NCBI RefSeq assembly: GCF_030247185.1
Contig: NC_080570.1
Coordinates: 162,476,882-162,540,881, forward strand
Origin: Malaya genurostris
Taxonomy: Eukaryota > Arthropoda > Insecta > Diptera > Culicidae
DNA length: 64,000 bases
Reading direction: 5' to 3'
The notes beneath the pieces were generated by a model that was not told where the DNA came from, did not search any database, and worked only from the letters and a program-made list of their open reading frames with translations. Each line of letters begins with the position of its first letter. The first letter of the stretch is position 1. The position numbers were made by a program, and so were the translations under genes. Positions 12,048-23,861 of the stretch are shown here, piece by piece.

Positions 12048-12481
12048 GAAATCTGTTAACTGCATAGACAATTTTTTGAATTATTCAGAATTTCTTCATA
12101 AAAAGAATATGATTTATCGACCGTCAAAATAAAAATGGTGAATAATTAGATTTCTGGTAAGTACTGGAATATTAATGAAAATCTTCATAGTCGATTTTCA
12201 ATAATCAGAAGTAAATTCTATTCATGTTAGGTACTGAAATTCCACGTCAACTTACAAAGTCAACATTGTGAAAGTAGATGGGATTGAAATGATGTTTTGT
12301 CGGTCCGATGGTTGGTGAAAAATTATAAACCTTTAATTTCGTCATTGCAGAGTGAGATATGAAGATATAAATAATGAGTTTCTATTTAATTGTGGAAATT
12401 ACATGCAGGTTTATTTAGGTTAATATGGAATTTCTATGAAAACATCTGGCATCTCTGCTCATGTTAGACAGCTATTATTTT
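12048..12481. repeat. intergenic with a hAT-end-like inverted block
   Basis: Mostly AT-rich. Bases 12431-12457 are the reverse complement of 12482-12508 with one mismatch in 27, giving a hairpin with a 24-base loop. The left arm ends GGCATCTCTG like the right end of the hAT-type element that follows, so it may be the remnant of a second copy in the other orientation. Confidence 0.5.
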
Positions 12482-13156
12482 CAGAGATGCCAGATATTTT
12501 CATAGAAAATCTGTATTGATTCGTATAAAATATCTGTATTTATCTGTATTCGCTAATAAAATGAAATTTCTACAATACAATTATGTTAAAAGGTGTTATT
12601 CCAATAGATTATGGTTATAAAGTGGTAAATTAAATTTCATATCTTATATTATATTCATCGACGAAATTTTATAGTTTTTTCTTATCAACAACAATTGAAA
12701 TATGGTGCCAAATACTTGTCTAATTTGAAAATGTTCACTTCATAAGTTGAGATGGATTTCCAAAACCCAATATGCAACGTCAAGTCAGGTAATACAACTG
12801 TCAGTCTGGCAATAATGTTTCATGATGCCAAGACTTGTCAAACTTTTAAGTTCAATTTAGTTACAAATTTTAATATAAATGGATTTCAGTGTTCTTCATT
12901 AAATATCTGCACAAAAAATATATATTTTAAAAAGTGATTTGTACGTTGGTTCTAAACGTTCATCTCGTCATTGCAATCAAATACTAATAGATAGCTCAAA
13001 TACTAATAGATAGTTTATCCTAATACTTTTGGTGAAATCTGTATAAATCTGTATTAAATTTAAGAAATCTGTAAGAAATCTGTACTCTGTATTAAATCTG
13101 TACGCGCATGTAAAAATCTGTATAATACAGATAAATCTGTATAAATGGCATCTCTG
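12482..13156. mobile_element. non-autonomous hAT-type element with 8-base duplication
   Basis: The left end is CAGAGATGCCA and the right end TGGCATCTCTG. Both sides are flanked by ATTATTTT (12474-12481 and 13157-13164), an 8-base target duplication as made by hAT transposases. TCTGTA words cluster inside both ends (12509-12560 and 13030-13145), resembling subterminal transposase-binding repeats. The 675 bases hold no transposase. Confidence 0.8.
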
Positions 13157-13164
13157 ATTATTTT

Positions 13165-16100
13165 CCAACAGCATGTAATCTAGTACTGCACTCAGTATAT
13201 GCCACAGTTGCTGACAAACGCCAGTTTCCAAAACTCTCTTGTTCAACAGATTTGGACAAGATTCATTTCATTCATAAAATTCCAGAAAAACTAGCAGAAC
13301 ATCACAAAGCAAAAAAATTTTCTCCCGTATGAAAACGAGCAGCATTAGCAGAGAACCGTAGAGTGGTGCTTGACTTCGACTCAGAGTGTGTGTGTGCGGT
13401 AGTCATTTGCCAGCCATATCATTCGAACTAGGGTTTGTGTGCATATCACGCGAGAGAGACTGTGTAGATATATAGGTACTTACTTACGAACGGGAAAAAA
13501 GCAGAAGCTGCAGTTCTCTTTCTCTTTTTCCGCTGTGATGTGAAGACGAGTGGCTTTGCGTTTTTATTTTATCAATCAGAGGCGTTTTCCAAAAGCAAAG
13601 AGCATACAACACACAACAAGAGAAGAGTTCATCAGCCCTCGGACGGCCAGCAGCACCGTCACCATTGCTGTCAGTCAGTCGCACCGCGAAGTGAGTGAGA
13701 AAAGCACATCGGGCGGTGTAAAGGAAAAGCGCAGCATTTGCAGAGCCGATACCCGCGTTGTGCATGTGTTGTGTAAAAGTATAGAGTGAACCAACCAGTC
13801 AGTCAGTCTGTGAGCAGTGTAGAAGGGAAAAAATCGAACTAGAGCAAGGTGCATTTTTCGTTTCATTCAATCAATTCGCTGGCTGAAGCAAAATTTCGGG
13901 CTCTCGACGGTGTACAAAAGAAGTGACATTGGATTTTTCCGGAAACCCGAAACAAGTGAAATTTTATCTTTTGTCGCATTCGGAACGAAGAATCACCGGA
14001 TTCTTTTATTGTCGAGATCTGACGAACGGCTATGGATCTGCTGCGGGCAGTAGAACGACAGAAAATTTCCGCATCAGCAGCAGAAAACCGCAGCGATCGA
14101 AGTAGCAGCAGCAAGATGGACTCCGTCGCCGTCGTCGTAGTGGAAACGAAGCGCTGCTAGCCGAGCTGAGCTTTTTTTGTGGATTTGCTTTCAGTAAACG
14201 GAATAACAAGGAATATAATTGTCGCAGTTACGGGATTTTCTACGCTACGAACTAGCTAAGGGTTTGTGATTTTTTTCGATCTATTTATTTTTTATGAATC
14301 TGTAGCAATGTGCGAATATTACGGAAATCGGTGGTAAATTTTCGGATTGGATTTTCCATCGTTTGACGGAGCAAAATTCGTTCGAGGGCGACGTCGTCGT
14401 CGTGGCCGCCATGTTTTTTTTTATTCACTCATCGCTTTTTTGTTGTGTGCTGCTGTGGTAAGGATAGGTTAGTGTCGGGAGAGGATGTACGAGAGAGAGA
14501 GAGAGAGAAAACGGGAATGAATGAAGATGAACATTTATGGAAATGGTGTGTGTTGGGTGCTAAGGAAGCGAGATAGCAATTTTGTTTTCGGCAAGGCTTT
14601 TGTTATGCTAAATTTATTTTTGTTTCTTCAAGTGCTTCATTTTTTCCAGCAAATTGTCATCGTTTTTATTTCTATCGCGGTGGTGATGGACACTAAAAAA
14701 CGATTCAAGAGATTCGTCAGAGTAATAATGTGGTAGTATGGGTGCAATGGAAATGCTGTCAGAATAAAAAGTCAACAATCGTCACAAGTCCAGATAGAAC
14801 AGACGGGTTGGTGTCCTGAATAAGTTTCAATCTGACAGGATTGTGGACACTTATTGGATTTTTTGTATTCACAAGTAGTCTTCAATTATGTTTTCTCGTT
14901 TGGAAATTTTGTGGTTTTCTATGTTTTAATATCAGTGAAATACGCAGGATAGGTTCAGGATAACTGAATGAGAATATAATCGAAGTGGTTTATTTTCGAT
15001 CGAGGATTTTTGAAATTGATACAAGAAAAATTAACGTTTTGAAATAATTAAATTACTCATATATTTTAGATAATTGGATTTAAAAGTAAAGGAACATTCT
15101 GAATATTTTTTACTCTTCAGTGGTGATACAGCTAGGATTATCACAATTTTTCTGGAGCAGATTCAAGATCCATTGATAAATCATCTATCCGGAAACTGTT
15201 ATTGAACAAAGCAGTACCAACGGTGACAGTTCATGTGCTGTCGGTTTCTCTTCGGGTTAGAACACTAACTGGCAGACAGTCTACTAGGATTTGCCACAGC
15301 TCTGTAGCAGCGGCATATGGCAAGCTGGGCGCTTGTGTGAGTGGGAGCGTGTGTGCGAGCTTCCCGTGATAGAGTGTTTGTGCAAAGAGGCGACCGCCCC
15401 AAGAACAAGTAAAAGCAACACACAAGACAAAAAAAAATAAAGAGAAATGTTAGAGACGACCAGTCAGTCGCGAACAGATGAGAAGAAAAAGAAGGTAAGG
15501 AGTAGAGTCAGAGGTCTCAGCGTCATTTCTGTCGAGTGAATTTCCGAGTTTGTAAAAATGGACGATGCGAAGGTGAAGAAAGTGCGTTCGCGAAAGTGAT
15601 CAAAATTGTGAAATTTTCCGGTGAAATCGATTGAAGGAGGTTCAAACCTCCAAAAGAACTCAAAATTGCTAGCTATAAAGAACGTAATAAGGCTTTCAGG
15701 ATTGTGCAGGGTGATCGCAGAGAGGAAGAAAGAGAGAGAGACACGCAATAGAAGGCAGCAGGGAAGAACAATGTATCAAGTGAAGTGAAGAAGAAGTCTA
15801 CGTCAGAGCTGGAAGGCTAAGATTTTACTTGGTTAGAGCAGATATAAAGGTGCAGTAGAACGAAGCAGGCGGTGGGTGGGTGGTTTGGTTAGGTGGAATT
15901 TTCCCTCAGTTGAAATCAGTCCAAGGTCTCGAATTAATTGTTTCACTCCAGAATTTTCTGGATTTCTCACCGAATGGAAATGCTAACAATGAAAAAAAAA
16001 TTTTTTTCGTTACTCTCAGTGTCATTGCCCAGACAGTTATGATATGAAGTAATCTGTATTTCCTTTCGTCTCTCGTCATTCAATCGTTTCCTCATCACCA

Positions 16101-16383
16101 GCATTGCATGTACGTACATATTTCGCTGGCAGTTCTTCTTTTTCGTTGGCTTCCCCCGACACGACGAGGCTTCGATGTTTTCCAATTGTTCCGCTGATTT
16201 CTCGTCGAATCGAATGGCATACGACGACGACGACGAAAGTGTGCGAGATTGCGAACAAAAGTTTTGCAAGAGCTACTGCGATCAGTGCTGCCAGTCGATT
16301 CCGTGCGCGTGAGCCAACCAATCAGGTCCAGGTAAGCAATTCCAGAAATTGACATCAGAAAAAGTGTGAAAATCAGAACCGAC
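13165..16383 (+). promoter_or_regulatory. candidate promoter and untranslated exons upstream of Suv4-20
   Basis: This stretch is GC-richer than the surrounding repeats. It contains GA repeats (about 14493-14509) and TG repeats, with a texture like insect 5' leaders (GTGAAATTTT, AGTGAGAAAAG, CAGCAGCAG words). Several good donors occur, for example GTGG|GTAAGG near 14459 and GTCCAG|GTAAGC near 16331. I infer that it holds leader exons of the plus-strand gene at 19157, but no exon chain can be proved without transcripts. ORFs in this stretch are short and unconvincing. Confidence 0.4.
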
Positions 16384-16869
16384 TTTTTTTCCAATTTAAT
16401 CGAAATTTTGCGCACGTTTTTTTAGAAAGGCAAACTATTTTGCACGTATGGAGAGATCTATTCAACTCAAGACTGATTTTTGGAAAGGGCGTATGCATTT
16501 TTGCATGCACTTTCATTAAGTCATGATAACTCGGAAACTTAATTGTACAAAAATTATGTCCAATAAGAAGTTGTAGGAAATCGATTGGGTATTTATGAAA
16601 AAATATGCCCTGTTAAAAAAGAAACTAATTAAAAGAACGTCTCTAATATTTGTTTGAAATAATTTCATTTTCAACCTCAACTTTAAACCCATATTTCATG
16701 TGCTTTGAGTACATAACCGTTTCTACTTTTCTTTGTATCAAGCATTAACTCTACGTCTGCTTGGCGGTTCAAGTTTAACTGTTTAAGTTTGCACTAAGCA
16801 GTTCAATTTGAACTGCTCTGCCCTGCCAAGTCGAAGACGAAACGTAAAGAAAATTAAAATAGTTTTTTT

Positions 16870-17542
16870 GCCTTTCTCATATAATAAGGTTATGCAATCA
16901 CTGTGAAAACCGACTTTTGGGCCGAGTGTCACGATTCGACTCAGTTCGTCGTGTGTGTGTGCGTATGTAACGTTTTTTTTTTGCAATAACTTTTCTCGGA
17001 GATGGCTGAATAGTTTTCCACAAACTTAGATTCAAATGAAAGGCCTTATAGTCCCATACAAAAAAATCCTGAAGATTATTTGGATCCGACTTTCGGTTCC
17101 GGAATTATGAGGTAAAATGTGCAAAAAATTGTGAAAATAAGTGCACCAACTTTTTTTTTTGGAAATGGCTAAACCGATTTTCACAAACTTAAATGGAAGA
17201 TCTTGTGGTTTCATATATAATTCTTGAATTTCATCCGGATCCGGAAATATATGGTAAAGTGTGTTAAAAATTTTATACCATCACTAAAAAGGGCGTAAAA
17301 CTGTAAATATTTTTCTAAATCGATCTCAAATCTTCTCTATTTAATAGTTTTTATCAGTAGACTGTCAAACAAACCGATTTCGGTTATTCTTTCAAGAATC
17401 GAAGAAAGTTATTTTGGAGAGACCCGGTGAACGACCGTAACTAGGTTAAAACCGGGTATAAATAAACGATATAATAATAATAATAATATTTTGGAGAATA
17501 CCACAATATTATACGTGATAGTATGATTTATATGAGAAAGGC
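16870..17542 (-). repeat. Rep-B copy nested in Rep-C
   Basis: It is bounded by GCCTTTCTCATAT on the left and its complement ATATGAGAAAGGC on the right. Inside are the family landmarks in reverse orientation: ATGCAATCACTGTGAAAACC, a CGACTCAGTTCGTCG word, a TG repeat and the block resembling ATTCAAATGAAAGGCCTTA. It is interrupted at 17421 by a 66-base retroposon. Confidence 0.75.
17421..17486 (+). mobile_element. 66-base hairpin-plus-tail retroposon, copy 1
   Basis: The insert reads GACCCGGTGAACGACC..., can pair CCCGGT with ACCGGG about 30 bases later, and ends in TATAAATAAACG followed by a TAA-type tail. It is flanked by an 11-base duplication TATTTTGGAGA (17410-17420 and 17487-17497). The host Rep-B sequence is continuous when the insert and one duplicate are removed. 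This looks like target-primed insertion of only the 3' end of a LINE. Confidence 0.8.
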
Positions 17543-17562
17543 ATCATTACACTACTAGGTGG

Positions 17563-17761
17563 AACTGCAAATGAGAGCCTCTCTTTGTTTACTTTCTCTT
17601 TTGATTATGACGATTATGCTAATTCTCTAAAGTTTCCAAAATAAATCGAAAGCCTGTAATTCTACCTTGAAAGTTTTTCGAAAAGTGAAGCGTCAAATAT
17701 AAAATCTGTTTGGTAAATCGTGAAAGAAAAAGTGAACAAAGAGAAACTGTCATTTGCAGTT
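17563..17761. mobile_element. 199-base MITE
   Basis: Inverted ends of about 35-40 bases: the left starts AACTGCAAATGAGAGCC...CTCTTTGTT, the right ends AACAAAGAGAAACTGTC...GCAGTT. It has no coding capacity and no clear target duplication. Confidence 0.6.
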
Positions 17762-17950
17762 AGGCCCTTTTGTCGTGGGACGGTCGAATTAACAGTTTCC
17801 GAGCTATCACGATTTAAAGAAAATGCTGCAAAAATGCATACGCCCTTCAAAAAATCAGTCTTGAGTTGAATCGGTCTTTGCACCTTTTCAAAAAAAAAAT
17901 GGGTTGCCTTTCTAAAAATGTGTGCCGAGTTTCGATCAAATTGGAAAAAG

Positions 17951-19156
17951 GCGAATCTAATGTTACCACTTTTTCTGCTGTTAATTTCTGAATTTGCTCT
18001 GGTGATAAAATGAATTTGGCAACACTGCCCGAAGGCGAAGACTGTGTTTGACGAGTGTGTGTGTGTGGCTAAGATCTTCGAAGTTGCTGGGACAAGAAAT
18101 CTCTGAGTGAAGACAGATTGGCTGGCAGTACCATTATTCCTGGAGTGCTGTCAAATTGTTGAGTGAAAATCGTGAAAATCGAATACAGAAAGAGAACAGT
18201 GATTAGTTGAAATTATGCGACGATATGTGATGGTTGGTGGAGAGGTTCGTAATATGGATGACGATATTCGATCAATGGCAGCCATTTAAACAGATTGTAG
18301 CACAAATACTAACAAAGGCTGTGAAATAAATCCAGAGAGAGAGAGGGAGGTAGTGAGAGAGTGAGTGCTGTTGAGTTGTGAAACTCACCAATCCAGACGG
18401 AGACGGTGATGATGAGATCGAAGTATGTGTTTGTGCGTGCTGTCGGATTTGGAAAAGAATGAATGACGGGGTCGGGTAAAGCAAGAGTGCGATTTTCCAA
18501 ACCAAATAGAATTGAGATGGTTCTCTTTTCGTTTGAGATTCGCTGAGTGCTGTGCGATTTTGAAAGGGTTCTTTTGTTCGTAGTAGATTGGCTTTGTTTC
18601 GTTGCTGTGCGAAACATGAAAAAGTTCACGTCGTGATAGGATTTTTCGTATGAGGATCGTCTTCCACCAGGCAGTCACTTGATGCAGTATTTTTTTCGTC
18701 ATATTCGGCACTGACTTACTGATTTTAGAAGTAGTTTTGTTTTTGACCGTTTTTCGTTCGTCATCATTCACAGAGCTATCCATTGGAACCTACTAGAACC
18801 GTTGGGAAACAACAGTCAAGCTGCCACCATTAGCGAGCATTTCGCTTCAGCAGCCGGTCGCCCTTGGGACGACAGTTCCGTACGGGAAAACACCAGCAGA
18901 GGAAGGATTCGCGATAGCCGCGTTTAGAAGGGTCAGTGCGGCAAACGGACCAACAGCAGCCGCAGTAGGAGAAGCAACAGTCGCTGCCAACAACAACAAT
19001 CATAAACGACGACGACAGCAGCGAAGCACTGGCCCTGGAAGTACTAGAACAGCACTACTACCAACAGAAGAATCACGGGGGCGAAAACGACGACGACGAC
19101 GACGACAACGTTGCGGTCCTGCGTCCTCCTTTAATATCACAGTTCCCGTTCGGAAG
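17951..19156 (+). promoter_or_regulatory. Suv4-20: 5' leader region of Suv4-20
   Basis: The sequence from about 18800 to the ATG is GC-rich with CAG/GAC triplets and continues directly into the coding exon, as expected for a 5' untranslated exon. The segment 17951-18800 includes short GA runs and no recognised element. A 132-codon ATG-started ORF on the minus strand (18385-18783) has no recognisable family and is treated as chance. Confidence 0.5.
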
Positions 19157-22100
19157 ATGGTCGTAGCATCAACCGGTCATGGCAGTGGCAGTAACAGTAA
19201 TAGCAGCAGCAGCAGCAGCAGTGGTTCAAATTTTGCCTCTCACACAACCCATCAACCTCGCAGCAGTGGACACGGGGCCGGCAATCAGCAGCAACAACAG
19301 CGTGGATCCGGCGGTGCCCAGATGGGTGTTGGTGGAACCGGAGTCACTAGCGGGACGGGAATGACACCGAAGGAACTGTCGGATAATGATGATCTCGCGA
19401 CCGGCCTGGTGCTGGATCCGATATTGGGCTTTCAGACGCACAAGATGAACCTCAAGTATCGACCGCTGCGGGTCAACACCGATCCCATTAAGGATCTGAT
19501 CGAGGATTTTATCCGAACGCAGAACTACGCCAAATGCTACCAGCAGCTGATGAAGGGAAACTGGATTCCGCGGACGGTGCTGAACAAGAGCAAGCTGGCA
19601 CAGAAGCGACTGGAAGCGCACGTAAGTGTTAATTTGCGTTAATTTGAGAGTTTCAATGTTCAATTTCCAAAACTTTCCCGTAGATTTATCGATACCTGCG
19701 CGTGTTCGATCGCAACGCGGGCTTCGTGATTGAAGGATGCTACCGGTACTCGCTGGAGGGCCAAAAGGGGGCCAAGATTTGCTCGACCAAAAAGTGGCTG
19801 AAGAACGAAAAAATCGAATGTTTGGTTGGTTGTATTGCCGAACTGACGGAGAAGGAGGAAGCAATGCTGTTGCAGCCCGGCAAAAATGACTTCTCGGTGA
19901 TGTACAGCTGCCGGAAGAATTGCGCCCAGCTGTGGCTTGGACCGGCGGCCTACATCAATCACGATTGTCGGGCCAATTGTAAATTTGTTGCCACCGGGCG
20001 GGATACGGCGTGCGTCAAGGTGCTGCGGGATATCGAGATCGGCGAGGAAATTACCTGTTTCTACGGGGAGGACTTTTTCGGCGATAACAATCGATACTGT
20101 GAGTGTGAAACGTGCGAACGGCGTGGGACGGGGGCTTTCGCCAAGGACAAAGATGACGAGGAGCAAAGCCCGAACGGTGTCCGCTATCGACTGCGGGAAA
20201 CCGATAATCGGTTGAATAGACTGAAAAGTAAGAACAATCAGGTGGAGCACGGAAAAACGACGATTGGGAAAAGTGAACCACCGTCGGCACTGGCAGCGCT
20301 CAGCATGAAGGAGTTACGAGAGAAAGGAATGACCAAATATGATGCGGAAATGCTGCTGGCACAACAGAATCATCATTCTCCCAGGAAAGCCCCCTCCGAA
20401 CCGATGGACGATCAGAAAGAACCCAAGGCTAGTAAAGTGTCTCCTTCGGCGGCTGGGACGGCAGAATCGGCGAACGACAAAAGAGCTACCCGGTCGTCCC
20501 GGCGATTTCAAGTCTCCTCCAGCGAAGAGAAAAAGCAACCGGCAACCGGTGGTGGGAGTACGCCCCCGGAGTCAACGATTGAGGAAGCGGCCACTCCGAT
20601 TCCGCCAAGAAGCACACGAAACCTAGCTACTAACCGGCCAGTGCGGGAGAATGGCCGCCGTCGGTACAGCAGCAGCAACAGTAGCGTCAACACGGACATC
20701 TCCAGTATCCTGTCGTCGACGTCGTCGTTTGTGACGGCCAGAACTTCGGTGCCGACGGCAGCCGAACGTAAAATGATGCCTCGGATAAGCAAAACCCAGT
20801 CGAACGACGACGATGTCATCGTGATCGACGACGACAACAATAGCAACCACTCGTTCGCTTCCAAGAGTAGCTGCAGTGGCATCTCGTCGCTTTCGAAAGG
20901 TCACCAACCACCGAAGAACGACAACAACGGCAGCATCTATGTGTTCAATGATCTCCTGGAAAGTGGCACCCTGAACGGTTACACACTGAGAAATCATCAC
21001 TACAACAACAACAACAACGGTAGCAGCCAGGAGCAGCAGCAGCAGCACGATCAATCCGCATCGAGTACTGCGCCTACGAAACGTCGCTCAGCAAGGTACT
21101 GGCCAGTGGAGCAAATCAGTCCTCGGGTGACCAGACGGAAGCAGCGACTGTTGATCGAGGGTAGCAACGATTCGACTGTCTCGACGGGGCCAGCTTCCCA
21201 ACCAACACCGACACCGGAACATCAATCTCCTCCACCGTCGGTTAGTACCGATCTCACGTCCACATCCGGCAGTAGCGCTGACAGTTCCAACCGTGGCAAT
21301 CGACGGAAGCAGAAACTACAGACCCGGGTGATGCTGGCCGACGAAGAAGCGGCACTGCAGAAACAAGTTCAGGAAGCGGACGAACTCGAACGGATCGGTC
21401 GTGTCCCGCGTCGGCTGATACTGGACGACGAAGAAGCGGAAGCGGAAGACGAGGACGATGTCCGGCGGTCGAAAGTAGCAACCCATTGTGATGATACTAA
21501 TGATAGTGCTAAGTTGTTGTTAAGAGACGATGTCATCGTGCTGAGCAGTGGAAGCAGCAGCAACGGGAGCACTAGCGGTAGTGAAAGTAATAGTCGTAAG
21601 GCATCCACTAGGGATAGGAACGGTAGCATTATTAGTGTAGATAAAGAACACGGACCGGTGGCCTCGGTGGTGGCCGTGACCGTTGGTGGTGGCGGCGATG
21701 AGCTTGCTTCGAAAACAGTGATCGGTTCGCGGAAGCGCAAAGTGTCGAAAAGTGAGTCGGAGAGTAGTTCGAGCTGGGAGAACAAAGTGCCGGTTCAAAA
21801 GCAGCTGCAGCTGCAACAACCGAACCCGGAGACACTGTTGAAAACACCGGAACGACGTCTGAAACTGACGCTGCGTATGAAGCGCAGTCCGGTGATTGAT
21901 GAAATTATCGAATCAGGTACTAGCTTAAGCGATGACACTTGCAGTACGCACCACAATTACAAACCGGAGTACGAGATACTGCGGGTGGAAGGGATTGCGG
22001 ATGGTAGCGAGAGGGAAGATGATGATGACGATGACGATGATGAGCTGGACGACGAGTTGACGTACAGCAGCAGCTGCAGTAGCCGGTTGTCTCAGAAGCG

Positions 22101-23247
22101 CAAGAAGCGTCACAAATCGAAAGAATCCCGACGGCACCGGAAGCGCGCGAAACGTGAACTTCGTCGTCATGCTCACTATCATCACCACCACCATCACCAT
22201 CATCATCATCCACCTCCGGCGATGCACCACCATCACCATCAGTCGTCGCAGCAGCAGCAGCAACAGCAGCAACAGCAGCCACAGTTGCTGCATCAACAGC
22301 AATTATCTACGCACCACCACCATGGTCAGCAACAGCAGCAGCCATCGGTCATTCTGCAGCCATCCGCCCTGGGACCGGTGACTGCTGCTGTTACTGCGGC
22401 TGCTGCTGCTGCTGCGGCGGCGGCTAATCAGCAAACCCCTCCGAAACAACGGGCGTCGCTTGATTTTCCCGCACCAACCAAACGGCTCCGGTTGATATTC
22501 GGTAACGAAACGCGTACAATCGACATTCCACCGACAGCGAAAATCTCCGCATCGTCGTCTCCGTCGACGCCGAGCTCCCTGCCACTGTCTCCAGCGGTCA
22601 GTTTAACGCCAAATAGTCTCAACAGTTCCATCGCTAGCAGCAGCAGCACCGTCAACAACACCCCGGGGGTGATTGTTAGTCCGTCGCGAACGCTCGCCAC
22701 TCAGTTTCCTTCCTTCAATACCTTCTCCCGGTCCCCACCGGCTCCCCTGTCGGTGGTGGCCGCACAACCTTCCCAACAACCAGCAACGCAGCATCTCTTC
22801 ACCAGCAGCACACTGAATCCAATCTCGTTCCTTCAAAGCAACAATCTGTCGCAACAATTTCAACACCATTCCCATCCCCATCATCATCATCATCAGCATC
22901 ATCAAAATCTATTTCAGTTTCAGACTCAGTCTGAATCCCAACCTCTAAACAATGTCATTCAACATACTGCTTTGCTACAGCAGCAGCAGCAGCAGCATCA
23001 AAAGCAACCCCAGTCGACGAATCTAAATCACCATCACCACCACCATCCACGATTCGGCGAACATCTCAGCCACAACCTTCACCATCTGAATCATTCGCAC
23101 TTGACGGTGACGGCAGCGGGAACGGCTGCCGTCGGTGCTGCTGCTGCAGCAGCCGTCAGCACTGCCACCACTCCTACCAAATGCAGTCCGTATCAGCAGC
23201 TGGCGGCACTGACCACGGCCCAACCGGGTGTCGCTACCTTTAACTGA
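19157..23247 (+). CDS. Suv4-20: histone H4 lysine-20 methyltransferase Suv4-20 (KMT5B/C type)
   Basis: Two coding exons, 19157-19621 and 19684-23247, are joined in phase 0 across a 62-base intron (CAC|GTAAGT...CCGTAG|ATT), giving 1342 residues. Suv4-20 enzymes di- and trimethylate H4K20 in nuclear chromatin, mainly heterochromatin. After a Ser/Gly/Gln-rich start, the conserved N-terminal helical domain begins near residue 75 (ELSDNDDLATGLVLDP, KLAQKRLEAH). The SET domain follows the intron, with AAYINHDCRANC (NHDC at residues 247-250), GEEITCFYG (around 275-283) and the post-SET zinc cysteines CECETC at 294-299. The remainder is low complexity: an Asp run (around 932-948), a basic stretch SQKRKKRHKSKESRRHRKR, long His and Gln runs, and Ala runs. 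The ATG has a purine at -3. Length and layout match the Drosophila protein. Intact. Confidence 0.95.
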
Positions 23248-23414
23248 CGGCTGGGGATGGGTAAATTGCAACGGCGATAGTGGAGACGGCGGTGCGGAGA
23301 CAGAGGCGCTGATGTGAGACAGAAGTGTGGGGGAGAGGGCTGCTGAAAAACGGTTCCTGTGGGTGCAACAGGTCGGAGAGGGTTGTATTTATATTTTTGC
23401 TATTTACCACATTT

Positions 23415-23643
23415 GACAGACTTGGATTCTGTTCAAACATTCCTCGTTGGTTACCTCGCGTCATACCACTGGAAACGTTGTTTAGCAATTAAAATTGGTG
23501 ATCACATTTCCGAAGTTTTCTCGGCGTTTCGTCCGGAACTTCACAGGGAAGCCATCTCGGGTCGTTCATATTTTTACTGTACTTCAACGATGTCAACTTT
23601 TTTTTCTGGATGGTACTCACTTATCGTTAGCGCTGAGGATGTC
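23415..23643 (+). pseudogene. LINE reverse-transcriptase relic in the Suv4-20 3' region
   Basis: Base by base this segment follows 46452-46671 of the CR1-like LINE in the SmydA intron. Shared stretches include GACAGACTTGGATTC, CAGGGAAG, ATATTTTTACTGTACTTCAA and GATGTCAA, covering the reverse-transcriptase region around the GxPQG motif and the Asp-Asp site. Substitutions and small indels destroy the frame. It lies 168 bases after the Suv4-20 stop codon and before the first AATAAA, so it probably forms part of the 3' untranslated region. Confidence 0.75.
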
Positions 23644-23855
23644 CCGACCAGGAAGCATTCTTAGTGTCAGTAGGATCGTAGTATCGGCCATGTAGTGATT
23701 CTGTACGCTATGAAGGCGGATTGTGTAGTTAGATAGGATCGTTTTGACGAGAGGAGAGTTGTTCCTTATTGATTCTTTTTCAACCTTAGGTAAATAATTA
23801 TAAAAAATAGTCACTGTACTGAGCGTACATGAAACCAAAGCCCCTAGAGGACTAA

Positions 23856-23861
23856 AATAAA
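23856..23861 (+). promoter_or_regulatory. candidate polyadenylation signal of Suv4-20
   Basis: AATAAA about 610 bases after the Suv4-20 stop. It marks a plausible short 3' end. A longer spliced 3' untranslated region reaching 28.7 kb is also possible (see that entry). Confidence 0.4.

Larger units (their letters stand above)
16384..17950. mobile_element. Rep-C non-autonomous copy (long inverted repeats) with nested elements
   Basis: The left arm (16384 to about 16570) and right arm (about 17770 to 17950) are inverted copies. Shared landmarks are CCAATTTAATCGAAA with its complement, TTTAGAAAGGCAA, CAACTCAAGACTGATTTTT and GGGCGTATGCATTTTTGCA. The same arm sequence recurs at 41775-41975 next to a coding relic. 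The interior here has no Rep-C coding sequence. Instead it holds a Rep-B element, a hairpin retroposon and a small MITE. It lies between candidate leader exons of Suv4-20. Confidence 0.7.

Noticed and set aside
15634..15651. GGAGGTTCAAACCTCC as a tRNA B-box or small RNA gene
   Set aside because: It resembles a B box and forms a small hairpin, but no A box at the right distance and no cloverleaf could be drawn.
18385..18783. 132-codon ATG-started minus-strand ORF
   Set aside because: No recognisable family, poor start context, and located antisense to the candidate leader of Suv4-20. Treated as chance.
19226..22905. Long ORFs antisense or out of frame within the Suv4-20 exons
   Set aside because: They are shadows of the GC-rich, CAG/CAC-repeat coding sequence; they follow the real exon's composition and have no domain of their own.
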